From: a virus
Strand: one strand, 5' to 3'
DNA: 37,797 bases
Virus record (IMG/VR): IMGVR_UViG_3300025687_000136
Coordinates: 1-37,797 of that record
Under the pieces are notes generated by a model, which searched no databases, was not told the origin of the DNA, and saw only the letters and a list, made by a program, of their open reading frames with translations. Made by a program: the position numbers and the translations under genes. How positions within the stretch are numbered: position 1 is the first letter of the stretch; the number at the start of each line of letters is the position of its first letter. Below, piece by piece: positions 23,661 to 30,231 of the stretch.

Positions 23661-24074
23661 ATACTGTCCTGATCGCATTTGCTCGGCTAGCTCGCTTGCT
23701 CTTTCCGGCGTTTGTTTTGCCCATTTACTATCAAGCATTTCAACTGCAGCCCCATGAAAATCATCAAGAATTAGGAAATTCCACATTTTCACGAACTTTG
23801 AAATTCCAGCATAGCCAAGCTGGAAACACATATTAACTAGGCAATCGCGGCGAACATCGCAAAGCGATAGATAGATTGACCCAACTTCTCCGCGCTCTAG
23901 CATGTTCCGGCAATCGCTAATGTCATTGTTCAACATTGCAATCGCCTCATCTTCGCTGATGCCTCGATTATCCAAATTTCGGCCATAACCGATAGTTAGC
24001 TTTCCAGCAGTGCAGATGTACGGATTAGACCTAAACCCTTCATGCCGCTTTAGCTGCTCGATTAATCTGCTCAT
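23652..24074 (-). CDS. Endolysin, T4-type lysozyme (GH24)
   Basis: A 140-residue muramidase. The GH24 signature E-8-C-5-T is present: Glu12 (KRHEG), Cys21 (YIC) and Thr27 (KLTIGYGRN), the Cys replacing the T4 Asp as in many phage lysozymes. There is no signal sequence or SAR segment, so it depends on the holin at 23187. It cleaves the MurNAc-GlcNAc bond in peptidoglycan. It is encoded on the opposite strand from its holin, which is less common, and is immediately downstream of an ANR-family regulator. Confidence 0.92.
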   Translation of the reverse strand: MSRLIEQLKRHEGFRSNPYICTAGKLTIGYGRNLDNRGISEDEAIAMLNNDISDCRNMLERGEVGSIYLSLCDVRRDCLVNMCFQLGYAGISKFVKMWNFLILDDFHGAAVEMLDSKWAKQTPERASELAEQMRSGQYQK

Positions 24075-24332
24075 TTAATTACACTCCTTGCTGCCCAAGC
24101 CGCCGCGACTCATCATCTTACAAAAAGCCTCGCGCTTTTCGCACCAGTCTGCATTGTGCCAACTGCGGCAGTATGAGTCATTGTAGTAACTTGCTGCTGC
24201 CTTCCACTTGCGGCTAGCTGCGCCCCATTGCTTTTGACGCTCAAGCTGCGCTGCTTCTTCTGCGTGACCTTTGGCGATATTGAAAATTCGCTTTTGTTCA
24301 AACTGCATTTTTGATTGCGTTTCTAAGTTCAT
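24075..24332 (-). CDS. ANR-family transcriptional regulator
   Basis: An 85-residue protein matching the ANR (Aar-like, PerC-related) pattern: AEEAAQLERQKQWGAASRKW, then YNDSYCRSWHNADWCEKREAFC. ANR proteins are small regulators, first known as negative regulators of AggR/AraC-family activators in Gram-negative enteric bacteria and also found in phages. ATG 24332 is chosen over an upstream frame extension because AAGGAG precedes it. It has its own promoter and probably co-transcribes with the lysozyme. It may alter host virulence or stress regulation (inference). Confidence 0.75.
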   Translation of the reverse strand: MNLETQSKMQFEQKRIFNIAKGHAEEAAQLERQKQWGAASRKWKAAASYYNDSYCRSWHNADWCEKREAFCKMMSRGGLGSKECN

Positions 24333-24360
24333 TTTGTTGCTCCTTGTTTTGGTTAATTCA

Positions 24361-24388
24361 ATACTAGCATCAACTAAACTTAAATCAA
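24361..24388 (-). promoter_or_regulatory. Promoter of ANR/lysozyme unit
   Basis: On the - strand TTGATT (24388-24383), 16-bp spacer, TAGTAT (24366-24361) with TG before it. The spacer contains TTAAGTTTA (24383-24375, overlapping the -35) followed by GTTGAT, a layout shared with the 2343 promoter (16-bp identity ATCAACTAAACTTAAA, inverted). Confidence 0.6.
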
Positions 24389-24400
24389 CAGGTAAACGCA

Positions 24401-24426
24401 AAAAAAAGCCCCGCAGAGCGAGGCTA
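24401..24426 (-). terminator. Intrinsic terminator downstream of the HTH gene
   Basis: In the - direction the stem AGCCTCGC / GCGGGGCT with loop TCT is followed by seven or more T. It ends the upstream operon (HTH gene at 24459 and genes before it) and insulates the ANR/lysozyme promoter. Confidence 0.82.
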
Positions 24427-24458
24427 GAAGTAACAACAAGGAGATCATGAAATACGAT

Positions 24459-24812
24459 TTAAGTATCAGAAATTGTCTTTAATTTGTCAAGTTTTGCAAT
24501 AGTTCTGGCGCTTGGATTGGAGTTCCAGCGATAAAACCGCTTTATAGTAATCTCAGATAGGCCGCAGATTTTAGCTGCTTGCTCAATACCAATGCGGCTT
24601 ATGGCGCTTTTGGCGACTTCTGCAAAGTTGCCAAGCGGATTGTCTGGCGAGCCTTTGCCAGCGTAGTCTGTCGGCTTGTATCTGCTACCAAATGCCTTGC
24701 GCAATGCAGTTGCGACTCGCTGGCGGCTAACGCCTGATAGCTTTGACAGTACCGCGATTGATACATGGCTATTTTGTATTAAAAACGTTGTTGTTTGCTT
24801 GTCAAGCTTCAT
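24459..24812 (-). CDS. HTH regulator with two predicted HTH segments
   Basis: A 117-residue protein with one helix-turn-helix near residues 16-40 (VSIAVLSKLSGVSRQRVATAL) and a second near 72-96 (GIEQAAKICGLSEITIKRF), separated by a polar, Gly/Pro-containing linker (KPTDYAGKGSPDNPLGN). Two HTHs in one small protein could let it bind two half-sites or bridge operators. It is the last gene of a long - strand operon, coupled by TAATG to its upstream neighbour. It is one of two candidate regulators for the repeated operator palindromes; which binds is unknown. Confidence 0.65.
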   Translation of the reverse strand: MKLDKQTTTFLIQNSHVSIAVLSKLSGVSRQRVATALRKAFGSRYKPTDYAGKGSPDNPLGNFAEVAKSAISRIGIEQAAKICGLSEITIKRFYRWNSNPSARTIAKLDKLKTISDT

Positions 24813-25069
24813 TACTCAACCCTCGTGACAGTAACGTCAACATTGCTATCGCCAATGCGTTTTGTGGCGCATGTAAACTTTCCCTTTGCGCGCTTACTTA
24901 GCATGGTTTGAAAGTTCGCAGCTTGCTTCTCGCGCATCATTAGCGTTACTTTATCGCCAGCTTTTGGCGTTGAGTTAATCGCCGTTCTTACCAACGTTTT
25001 TGTTTCAAATTCGGCTTTTACTACGCCAAACTCGGCGCTTTTAATCACGCTCAAATTAATTGCTTGCAT
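24812..25069 (-). CDS. Small hypothetical protein
   Basis: An 85-residue, basic, probably beta-rich protein (SVIKSAEFGVVKAEFETKT, KAGDKVTLMM, CATKRIGDSNVDVTVTRVE). ATG 25069 is supported by AAGGAG seven bases upstream, inside a 20-bp junction sequence repeated at 25794-25813. The stop overlaps the HTH start (TAATG). No family recognised; size and composition would suit a small nucleic-acid-binding or inhibitor protein. Confidence 0.6.
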   Translation of the reverse strand: MQAINLSVIKSAEFGVVKAEFETKTLVRTAINSTPKAGDKVTLMMREKQAANFQTMLSKRAKGKFTCATKRIGDSNVDVTVTRVE

Positions 25070-25790
25070 TGTCCAACTCCTTGCATTTGTTAGCTTCGAA
25101 AACAGCAATTGCGAATCCTCTAGGCGTTGCGCTTCTGATGTTTTTTGTTTTAAGTGACTTGCCGCCAAGTTTTTTGTGTTGTTCGGAGTATCCTGGAGCG
25201 CAATGTACTGGTTTTTTATTTGGCTCTTTAAATCCATTGCCACACCATATGCAGGTCTTTTTTGGGTAGGCATCGCGTGACTTTATATAGCCAGGGTACA
25301 GTGGATGCGCATCATCGCCTGGCAAATACCCGCCGAACTCGTATGGGTGAAAGCAGAAATCAGGCTTGCGCCATAATGAGCTGATTACACTGACAGGATT
25401 TTCCAACCCCCAAGGACAGCCAAGCTCAACGCCTAGCGATTCAACAAGCTTGACTAAAACCATAGCCTCATCTTGAAAGAACGGATTATTTTTTCGTTTT
25501 GCTTCAAAATGCGCAGCCCCTGACACTGCTAAATCGGTACACTCAGGAAAACCGAACACAAAAGAAATATCTCGTCCAGTTATTGATAAAATCTTGTCAA
25601 TATCTAAACCGCTTAAATCGCCAGTCACATCATTACTAAACCACATGCCAACGTTTAAAATATTTTCGCGCTCAGATAGCGACACGCCAGGTTCGTGCTG
25701 ACCGTCAAAGCAGTAGCAAAGATAGCCTGCATCAGCCCATGGCTTAGCCATAATGCCAGTCTTGTCAAAAAGAAATATTGCCCTTTTCAT
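25056..25790 (-). CDS. m5C-type DNA methyltransferase-like protein
   Basis: A 244-residue protein with cytosine-5 methyltransferase features: a start that could bind SAM (AIFLFDKTGIMAKPWADAGY), FGFPECTDLAVSG at 79-91 with Cys84 in the place of the catalytic Pro-Cys motif, and an ENP motif at 130-132 (GLENPVSVISS). A CxxC...HC cluster at 180-197 may bind zinc. The catalytic PC is spaced as P-E-C here, so activity on DNA is probable but not certain. Phages use such enzymes to escape host restriction. It overlaps the next gene by 14 bp. Confidence 0.7.
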   Translation of the reverse strand: MKRAIFLFDKTGIMAKPWADAGYLCYCFDGQHEPGVSLSERENILNVGMWFSNDVTGDLSGLDIDKILSITGRDISFVFGFPECTDLAVSGAAHFEAKRKNNPFFQDEAMVLVKLVESLGVELGCPWGLENPVSVISSLWRKPDFCFHPYEFGGYLPGDDAHPLYPGYIKSRDAYPKKTCIWCGNGFKEPNKKPVHCAPGYSEQHKKLGGKSLKTKNIRSATPRGFAIAVFEANKCKELDNASN

Positions 25791-26019
25791 TACCCAACTC
25801 CTTGCATTTGTTAACTAGCGCCTCGGCGCGGCGAATAGTGTCGCGGCTGTGGCCTTTCGTGTGATTCATTACTCGTGCAGCTTGCTTGCACAGCCCAACG
25901 CTTGGCAGCGCCTCGGTTGGTAGCTGCTCGACTTGCTCATGATGTTCGCTTGTTGAAAATGCGGCAAATATCACGACAACAATTAACAGCCAAAAAATTG
26001 ACTCTTTAATCATGTTCAT
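25765..26019 (-). CDS. Signal-anchored or secreted small protein
   Basis: An 84-residue protein with an N-terminal hydrophobic helix (residues about 6-21, ESIFWLLIVVVIFAAFS) followed by a polar region (EHHEQVEQLPTEALPSVGLC and a basic helical end). It would sit in the inner membrane facing the periplasm, or be exported. ATG 26019 overlaps the previous stop (ATGA). Its C-terminus ends NKCKELGN, near-identical to the end of the methyltransferase downstream (NKCKELDN), because the junction DNA is duplicated. Confidence 0.6.
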   Translation of the reverse strand: MNMIKESIFWLLIVVVIFAAFSTSEHHEQVEQLPTEALPSVGLCKQAARVMNHTKGHSRDTIRRAEALVNKCKELGNEKGNISF

Positions 26020-26207
26020 GGCTTTAGTTCCGCCGTAACCTGCTTTCTTACTCGCACAGTTACATGTCCGCTGGTATTGGTTTTCGTCTTGTCGTAAGTA
26101 TGAATACTGCAATTTTTCATTTTCCGATGGTGTTTGTACGCTTGCCAAGCCGTGCGAATAAAGTCAAACGGCGTTAGCTCGGTTCCGTTTTTGATTAAGA
26201 TGTTCAT
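26016..26207 (-). CDS. Small hypothetical protein
   Basis: A 63-residue, strongly basic protein (AWQAYKHHRKMKNCSIHTY, VRVRKQVTAELKP). Both ends are coupled by ATGA overlaps, to the adenine methyltransferase upstream and the membrane protein downstream, which supports expression. No domain recognised; nucleic-acid binding would suit the charge. Confidence 0.6.
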   Translation of the reverse strand: MNILIKNGTELTPFDFIRTAWQAYKHHRKMKNCSIHTYDKTKTNTSGHVTVRVRKQVTAELKP

Positions 26208-26701
26208 TTTTTACCGCCATAGAGTGAATCTCTTTTTATAAGCTTTACCTTTTGCAATACTGGATCGCCGAAAACAAAAACAACAGAACCTTTATTGTTT
26301 CCACTTACCTGCTTTCCGGTTGCGGCATTAATAAATGACAGTCTGCCGCTTATAAATATGCACTCACTACAATTGTCAAACGCTAATCTAAACCATTCAA
26401 CGCTAGTATCAGACGGCAGCAGCATCACTGTCTTATTGTTTCGCATCCTTTCAAATATTGCTTTTTCAACCCATGGCTTGATGTTACTGTATGGCGGATT
26501 ACACCAATTTACGTCGCCCCACACTTTTATAAGCGCATTATCTTCAATTGTATAAAAGTCCTCGCACTTGGCATTATCTGCACTTGCAGCAACATCAAAA
26601 TCAAAGTTGAAAATCTTATTAAAATAATCAAAAATATACTGAGGCGTTGCCCAGCTATCCTTGTTCGCTTTATCCGTATAGCTTTTATGCTCTGTACTCA
26701 T
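26204..26701 (-). CDS. Phage N6-adenine DNA methyltransferase
   Basis: A 165-residue Dam-like enzyme of the phage N-6-adenine methyltransferase family. Diagnostic features are KDSWATPQYIFDYFNKIF at the N-terminus, FDVAASADNAKCEDFYT (SAM pocket) and the catalytic NPPY at 68-71 in VNWCNPPYSNIKPWV. It transfers a methyl group from SAM to adenine N6, most likely protecting phage DNA from host restriction. It is preceded by a 27-residue membrane microprotein with an ATGA overlap. Confidence 0.9.
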   Translation of the reverse strand: MSTEHKSYTDKANKDSWATPQYIFDYFNKIFNFDFDVAASADNAKCEDFYTIEDNALIKVWGDVNWCNPPYSNIKPWVEKAIFERMRNNKTVMLLPSDTSVEWFRLAFDNCSECIFISGRLSFINAATGKQVSGNNKGSVVFVFGDPVLQKVKLIKRDSLYGGKK

Positions 26702-26781
26702 TTGCTAAACTCCAACAACACCCAAACAAAAAATCCAAAACTCGCGGCGTAAAACGCTGCTATTGTTAGTGTGCGGCGCAT
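26698..26781 (-). CDS. 27-residue single-TM microprotein
   Basis: A 27-residue protein: basic start MRRT, a hydrophobic core (LTIAAFYAASFGFFVWVLL) and a short EFSK tail. AGGAG stands 8 bases upstream of its ATG, and its TGA overlaps the methyltransferase ATG (ATGA). It overlaps the end of the preceding gene by 16 bp. The ribosome site, coupling and membrane character argue for a genuine product. Function is unknown; similar phage peptides often target membrane proteins. Confidence 0.65.
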   Translation of the reverse strand: MRRTLTIAAFYAASFGFFVWVLLEFSK

Positions 26782-26993
26782 TTTATTAGCTCCTGAATGT
26801 GATTGCACAATGATTGCAACTGCTCGGTGTCGCTGATTTTGCAGCTAAATTCACTAGCAAAACGGCTACGGCTCAAGATAAAAAACTGAACAATCGGGCT
26901 GACTGTCAGCGTTGCAAATACCAGTTTGTCCGGTATTGTTTCGTTGTACTGCGCGGTTAGCAGCGCGGCTTTTGCGATTAATTCTGCGTTCAT
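26766..26993 (-). CDS. Hypothetical protein under duplicated promoter A
   Basis: A 75-residue protein, mostly helical with a hydrophobic middle (DKLVFATLTVSPIVQFFIL). It follows copy A of the 62-bp promoter/ribosome-site repeat: TAGGAG stands a few bases before ATG 26993. No family recognised. It leads the operon that includes the microprotein and methyltransferases. Confidence 0.6.
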   Translation of the reverse strand: MNAELIAKAALLTAQYNETIPDKLVFATLTVSPIVQFFILSRSRFASEFSCKISDTEQLQSLCNHIQELIKCAAH

Positions 26994-27000
26994 GTTGTTA

Positions 27001-27062
27001 CTCCTATTTGTTGACGGTTTAAGTTTAGCTATTTAAGTTTAACCGTCAACTTGTTTTTAACT
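27001..27062 (-). repeat. 62-bp direct repeat, copy A (promoter, operator and ribosome site)
   Basis: Identical to 27711-27772. On the - strand it carries TTGACG (27049-27044), a 16-bp spacer, TAAACT (27027-27022) and TAGGAG. Inside are two TTAAGTTTA copies and an inverted repeat with 10-bp arms, GTTGACGGTT (27010-27019) and AACCGTCAAC (27041-27050), which overlaps the -35 box and looks like a repressor operator. Confidence 0.85.
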
Positions 27063-27075
27063 ATTTCTTGTGATT

Positions 27076-27702
27076 TCAATTCGACTCGGGAAGAATTTGA
27101 CAAAACAGATCGATATACATTTTGTATTCTTTTATTTGCTCGCAAGAGTAACCGTTTTTTTTTCCAATAACCTCAAAATGAGACAGCCAGTGCTTAGGCG
27201 AGTGTTCTTGACAACCTATTCTGATCAGCCGACCATCTGGTGAGTTTACTTCGTGCATTGACCCTTTTATTTGTAGCTCAATGATGTCATCTGACCGCCA
27301 TAAGCCAATAAAAACACGAGCATTGCCGTAAACACGAGCATCGTCGGAAACACGAGCATTGCCGTAAATCCAAGCATCGCCGTAAATCCAAGCATTGCCG
27401 GAAACACGAGCATCGTCGAAAACACGAGCATCGCCGTAAATCCAAGCATTGCCGGAAACACGAGCATCGTCGAAAACACGAGCATCGTCGGAAACACGAG
27501 CATCGTCGGAAACACAAGCATTGCCGTAAACACGAGCATTGCCGTAAATCCAAGCATTGCCGTACTGCGATAAGTTTGATTCTTTCTCTATCCACCCACC
27601 AACATCGCCATCTTTTACGTCAGAAAACGAGGTAACACACTCAATTTGATGAAGCGTTACTCCATTTACTACTTTTGTGTTGAAGTTAAATTTGTATTTC
27701 AT
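27076..27702 (-). CDS. Hexapeptide-repeat (beta-helix) protein
   Basis: A 208-residue protein. Residues 1-46 form an N-terminal cap (DVKDGDVGGWIEKESNLSQ), typical of phage proteins with YGNA repeats. Residues 47-130 are 14 six-residue repeats of the type (Y/S/F)(G/D)(N/D)A(R/W/C)(V/I), expected to fold as a left-handed beta-helix. The C-terminal 75 residues form a separate cysteine- and aromatic-containing domain. Proteins of this layout are common in phage accessory regions and of unknown function. The whole gene lies between 62-bp direct repeats, so it may be a movable cassette. Confidence 0.7.
   Translation of the reverse strand: MKYKFNFNTKVVNGVTLHQIECVTSFSDVKDGDVGGWIEKESNLSQYGNAWIYGNARVYGNACVSDDARVSDDARVFDDARVSGNAWIYGDARVFDDARVSGNAWIYGDAWIYGNARVSDDARVYGNARVFIGLWRSDDIIELQIKGSMHEVNSPDGRLIRIGCQEHSPKHWLSHFEVIGKKNGYSCEQIKEYKMYIDLFCQILPESN
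27308..27562 (-). repeat. 18-bp tandem repeat array inside the hexapeptide-repeat gene
   Basis: Units of 18 bp (six codons) repeat about 14 times with several variant forms, including runs that are identical over more than 30 bp. Copy number is likely to change by slippage or recombination, always in multiples of six residues, so the helix length could vary without loss of frame. Confidence 0.85.
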
Positions 27703-27710
27703 TTTAATTG

Positions 27711-27772
27711 CTCCTATTTGTTGACGGTTTAAGTTTAGCTATTTAAGTTTAACCGTCAACTTGTTTTTAACT
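27711..27772 (-). repeat. 62-bp direct repeat, copy B (promoter, operator and ribosome site)
   Basis: Identical to copy A. It drives the hexapeptide-repeat gene on the - strand: TTGACG (27759-27754), 16-bp spacer, TAAACT (27737-27732), then TAGGAGC before ATG 27702. Palindrome arms lie at 27720-27729 and 27751-27760. It abuts the 19-bp sequence also present after terL. Confidence 0.85.
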
Positions 27773-27994
27773 GGTCAGAGCAGTGCAAGCTTTTACATAG
27801 GCTCTCAGTCGCGTATTGCACTCGTACCGCGCTGCATTTTCGCGGCGGTGCGGTGGTAGGGATTGGTCGTTAATGGTCTTATCGTAAAGCCTGCTATATC
27901 CACTGACCGCAACCAATCGCTTGTCTAGCGGCAACAGGCTTAGCGTATCTTTTATAAACTGCCTGTCATGTTCGTGGTGATTATCTGGCAGCAC
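27767..27994 (-). CDS. Hypothetical basic protein
   Basis: A 75-residue protein, His/Arg-rich (DNHHEHDRQFIKDTL, PPHRRENAARYECNTRLRAY). GTG 27994 is the start, overlapping the nuclease gene by 14 bp; no ATG is available in frame. The last codons, TALTS and stop, lie in the 19-bp sequence repeated after terL. No recognised family. It ends the long replication/recombination operon. Confidence 0.6.
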   Translation of the reverse strand: MLPDNHHEHDRQFIKDTLSLLPLDKRLVAVSGYSRLYDKTINDQSLPPHRRENAARYECNTRLRAYVKACTALTS

Positions 27995-28388
27995 TCAGCC
28001 ACTCCTCAACCGCTCGCATTGCGGCTTCCCATCCGAGAGCCACACACACTTTAGCGCCAATGCTTTGCGCTGCGAGAAGGTGTTCGAGCTGCTCGTTGCC
28101 TATTGTGCTTAGCGTATGGTCGCGGCGTTTCAGCTCAATTAATAGCGTTGGGCAACCTGCAATCACTATGTCTGCAAATCCTGCGTTCATGCCTTCGGCC
28201 TTTTCTTTTGAGGCCTGATGGATGGTGCGCTTGCCCTCGTTGCGCATGTGGGCGGCGCACTTTGCAACATGCGGATATTTTTTCCTCAACTCGTTAAAAA
28301 AAGTTATCTGCTCAGCGCTTTCTTTCGGACACTTTTTGTCGCGATGCGTCAAGTCGCCATAAATCTTAATGTTTTCTGGTAATTTCAT
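27981..28388 (-). CDS. VRR-NUC domain nuclease
   Basis: A 135-residue nuclease of the VRR-NUC (PD-(D/E)xK) family. Visible signature: GFADIVIAGCPTLLIELKRR (Asp, Glu and Lys of the active site), then NEQLEHLLAAQSIGAKVCVALGW. The N-terminal EQITFFNELRKKYPHVA matches the conserved start of the fold. Such phage enzymes are thought to resolve branched DNA or help replication forks. It overlaps the helicase end by 23 bp and fits a role alongside it. Confidence 0.85.
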   Translation of the reverse strand: MKLPENIKIYGDLTHRDKKCPKESAEQITFFNELRKKYPHVAKCAAHMRNEGKRTIHQASKEKAEGMNAGFADIVIAGCPTLLIELKRRDHTLSTIGNEQLEHLLAAQSIGAKVCVALGWEAAMRAVEEWLSAAR

Positions 28389-30231
28389 CTAAAGTGGTCT
28401 CCGGTCTGTTATGTCCATAAACTGTGTAAAACTTGCTGCCAGTGTCACGCTTAACCGTGATTGTTTCCGGCTGATTTCCTTTCCCGCTCGCGTATGTTTT
28501 TACAAATGACTCAACGCTAGGGGCAACTCGGCCAAACACAGCAATACACAAATCATTCCAAAGCGCCACTTTGCGCGGGTCTCGTGTGTCGCAGTGATAC
28601 CAAGTGTCGAACGTATTGTAGTCAGTCGTGTAGGTTACTTTTAACGTAGTATTGCCTGCTTGACTGACCCAAAGCTGCGGACGCCAAGAGATAATCTTGT
28701 CGGTTGATAGCGAATATGGATCTTCTTTTATCCGCTTAAAATCAAGCCTAAGTTTCTCGTTTGGGTCAATGAGTTCGTGCTTACAACTAACGCAATAACG
28801 AGCTGCGATGTCATTTTCTGCATTACAACTTGGACACTCTTTAAACGACCATCTGTAATTGCATCGCTCAAACACGCCGTTGATTAGCTCCGTGTTCTCG
28901 CATCTTCGCCCGTAATGTGCTGGTATCTGCGTTTTGCCATCGTCTAGCGTTATCGGATTACCCGCTAAATCTACGATATAACCGTATTGGTCGTTTGGTA
29001 GGTCAGCGTACTCTTTCGAGTTGCGCTTAGTGAATTCGTTTGAGCCACCGCAAAGTGGACACCGACACTCCAACTTAACGGATTCACCGCCGGATTTCGC
29101 AGTCGTGATTGTCGGCCTAAACAAATCATTCTCAAGCCCATGGCGCTCGATGTTTTCCGCAAAATCCATCACTAAGCAATCGTGTTTATGTTCACTCAAT
29201 CGCAACCCGCGCCCAACAATCTGCTGTAGTAGGCTGGCAGACTCCGTAGCTCTCAATATCGCTATTGCGTCAACGTGTGGCGCATCAAAGCCAGTGGTAA
29301 GTACGTCAACGTTAACAATGTATTTGATTGATTTAGCTTTAAACGCTTTGATTAGCGATTCGCGCTCAGTCTTTTTAAGCTGACCTGTCACTAGCGCAGA
29401 ATTACCAGCGGGAAGGCTTTGCATTATCTCTTTTGCATGTTGTATTGTTGACGCAAAAAACATAACCCCAAGCCTGTCGGCGGTAAGCTCAACAACTTGA
29501 TTAACAATTTCATGGGTAACGCGCTGTTGACCAGTGAAAACAAGTTCTACTTCCTTGGCGTTGAATTTGCCCATCTTATTTAGTTTTAGACCTGCCGCCT
29601 CGTAGTGCGTTGGTGTCGGCGTGGTCGTTGGTTTTGTCAGGTAGCCTTTTTCTATCAATTCATGCGCCTGAACACTGCAAACAAGCTTTTTAAAATATGG
29701 GTCAATCGCTTGATCTTCTGGCAAGACTTTATCATCAAGACCTATTTGATAAATGTACCCCGTACCCATTCGGTACGGCGTTGCGGTTAATCCAATAACT
29801 CGACAACGGTTGTTTGCGGACTTTATGTGATCGACTATCTGCTTAATTGTCGGCGTTATTCCATGTGCTTCGTCGACGATGACAGCACAGTATTGATCCC
29901 CGAACTTGGCAATATCATTGATAACAGACTGAGGCGAGCCGAACACAACATCATGCAGCATTGACTTTTCGCCAACTGACGCGCACCAAGCGCTTGCCGG
30001 GTTTCCTGTTGCTAGATATTTTTCCCTGTTTTGCGCCACCAGCTCCTTACTTGGCGCAAGACAAAGCACTTTCTTTCCGCTTTTGCGGTTAATCCACTCG
30101 GCTAGCGTTGCAACAATGATAGACTTTCCCGCACCTGTAGCTAACTCAAGCAAACACGAATCAGTGGACTTGCTTATGTGGCCAATAGCCGCGTCAACAG
30201 CGCGGCTTTGGTAGTCTCTCAACTCAAACAT
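28366..30231 (-). CDS. DEAH-box helicase with zinc-binding C-terminal region
   Basis: A 621-residue superfamily 2 helicase. Motif Q-like LRDYQ at 4-8, Walker A ATGAGKS at 31-37, DEAH at 120-123, GLTATPYR at 147-154, and motif VI QIVGRGLR in the second RecA lobe. The C-terminal third has three Cys clusters (CRCPLCGG, CENTEL...CNYRW, CPSCNAENDIAARYCVSC) that probably bind zinc. It unwinds DNA or remodels forks, and neighbours include the nuclease and recombination genes. The start is coupled to yqaJ by an 8-bp overlap. Confidence 0.92.
   Translation of the reverse strand: MFELRDYQSRAVDAAIGHISKSTDSCLLELATGAGKSIIVATLAEWINRKSGKKVLCLAPSKELVAQNREKYLATGNPASAWCASVGEKSMLHDVVFGSPQSVINDIAKFGDQYCAVIVDEAHGITPTIKQIVDHIKSANNRCRVIGLTATPYRMGTGYIYQIGLDDKVLPEDQAIDPYFKKLVCSVQAHELIEKGYLTKPTTTPTPTHYEAAGLKLNKMGKFNAKEVELVFTGQQRVTHEIVNQVVELTADRLGVMFFASTIQHAKEIMQSLPAGNSALVTGQLKKTERESLIKAFKAKSIKYIVNVDVLTTGFDAPHVDAIAILRATESASLLQQIVGRGLRLSEHKHDCLVMDFAENIERHGLENDLFRPTITTAKSGGESVKLECRCPLCGGSNEFTKRNSKEYADLPNDQYGYIVDLAGNPITLDDGKTQIPAHYGRRCENTELINGVFERCNYRWSFKECPSCNAENDIAARYCVSCKHELIDPNEKLRLDFKRIKEDPYSLSTDKIISWRPQLWVSQAGNTTLKVTYTTDYNTFDTWYHCDTRDPRKVALWNDLCIAVFGRVAPSVESFVKTYASGKGNQPETITVKRDTGSKFYTVYGHNRPETTLDEITRKH

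Noticed and set aside
23645-23836. + strand frame opposite the lysozyme gene
   Set aside because: The - strand lysozyme has its catalytic triad and a good start; the + frame starts beyond the bidirectional terminator.
24446-24481. 11-codon + frame with AAGGAG (MKYDLSIRNCL)
   Set aside because: Good ribosome site, but no + promoter or downstream + gene to regulate, and it overlaps the end of the - strand HTH gene.
27308-27562. Possible CRISPR array, because of regular repeats
   Set aside because: Units are 18 bp with no unique spacers and encode an in-frame hexapeptide repeat.
27267-27595. Two other - strand frames through the hexapeptide repeats (FPTMLVFSTM-like and CSCFRRC-like)
   Set aside because: They are the other two readings of the 18-bp repeat, without ribosome site or N-terminal domain.
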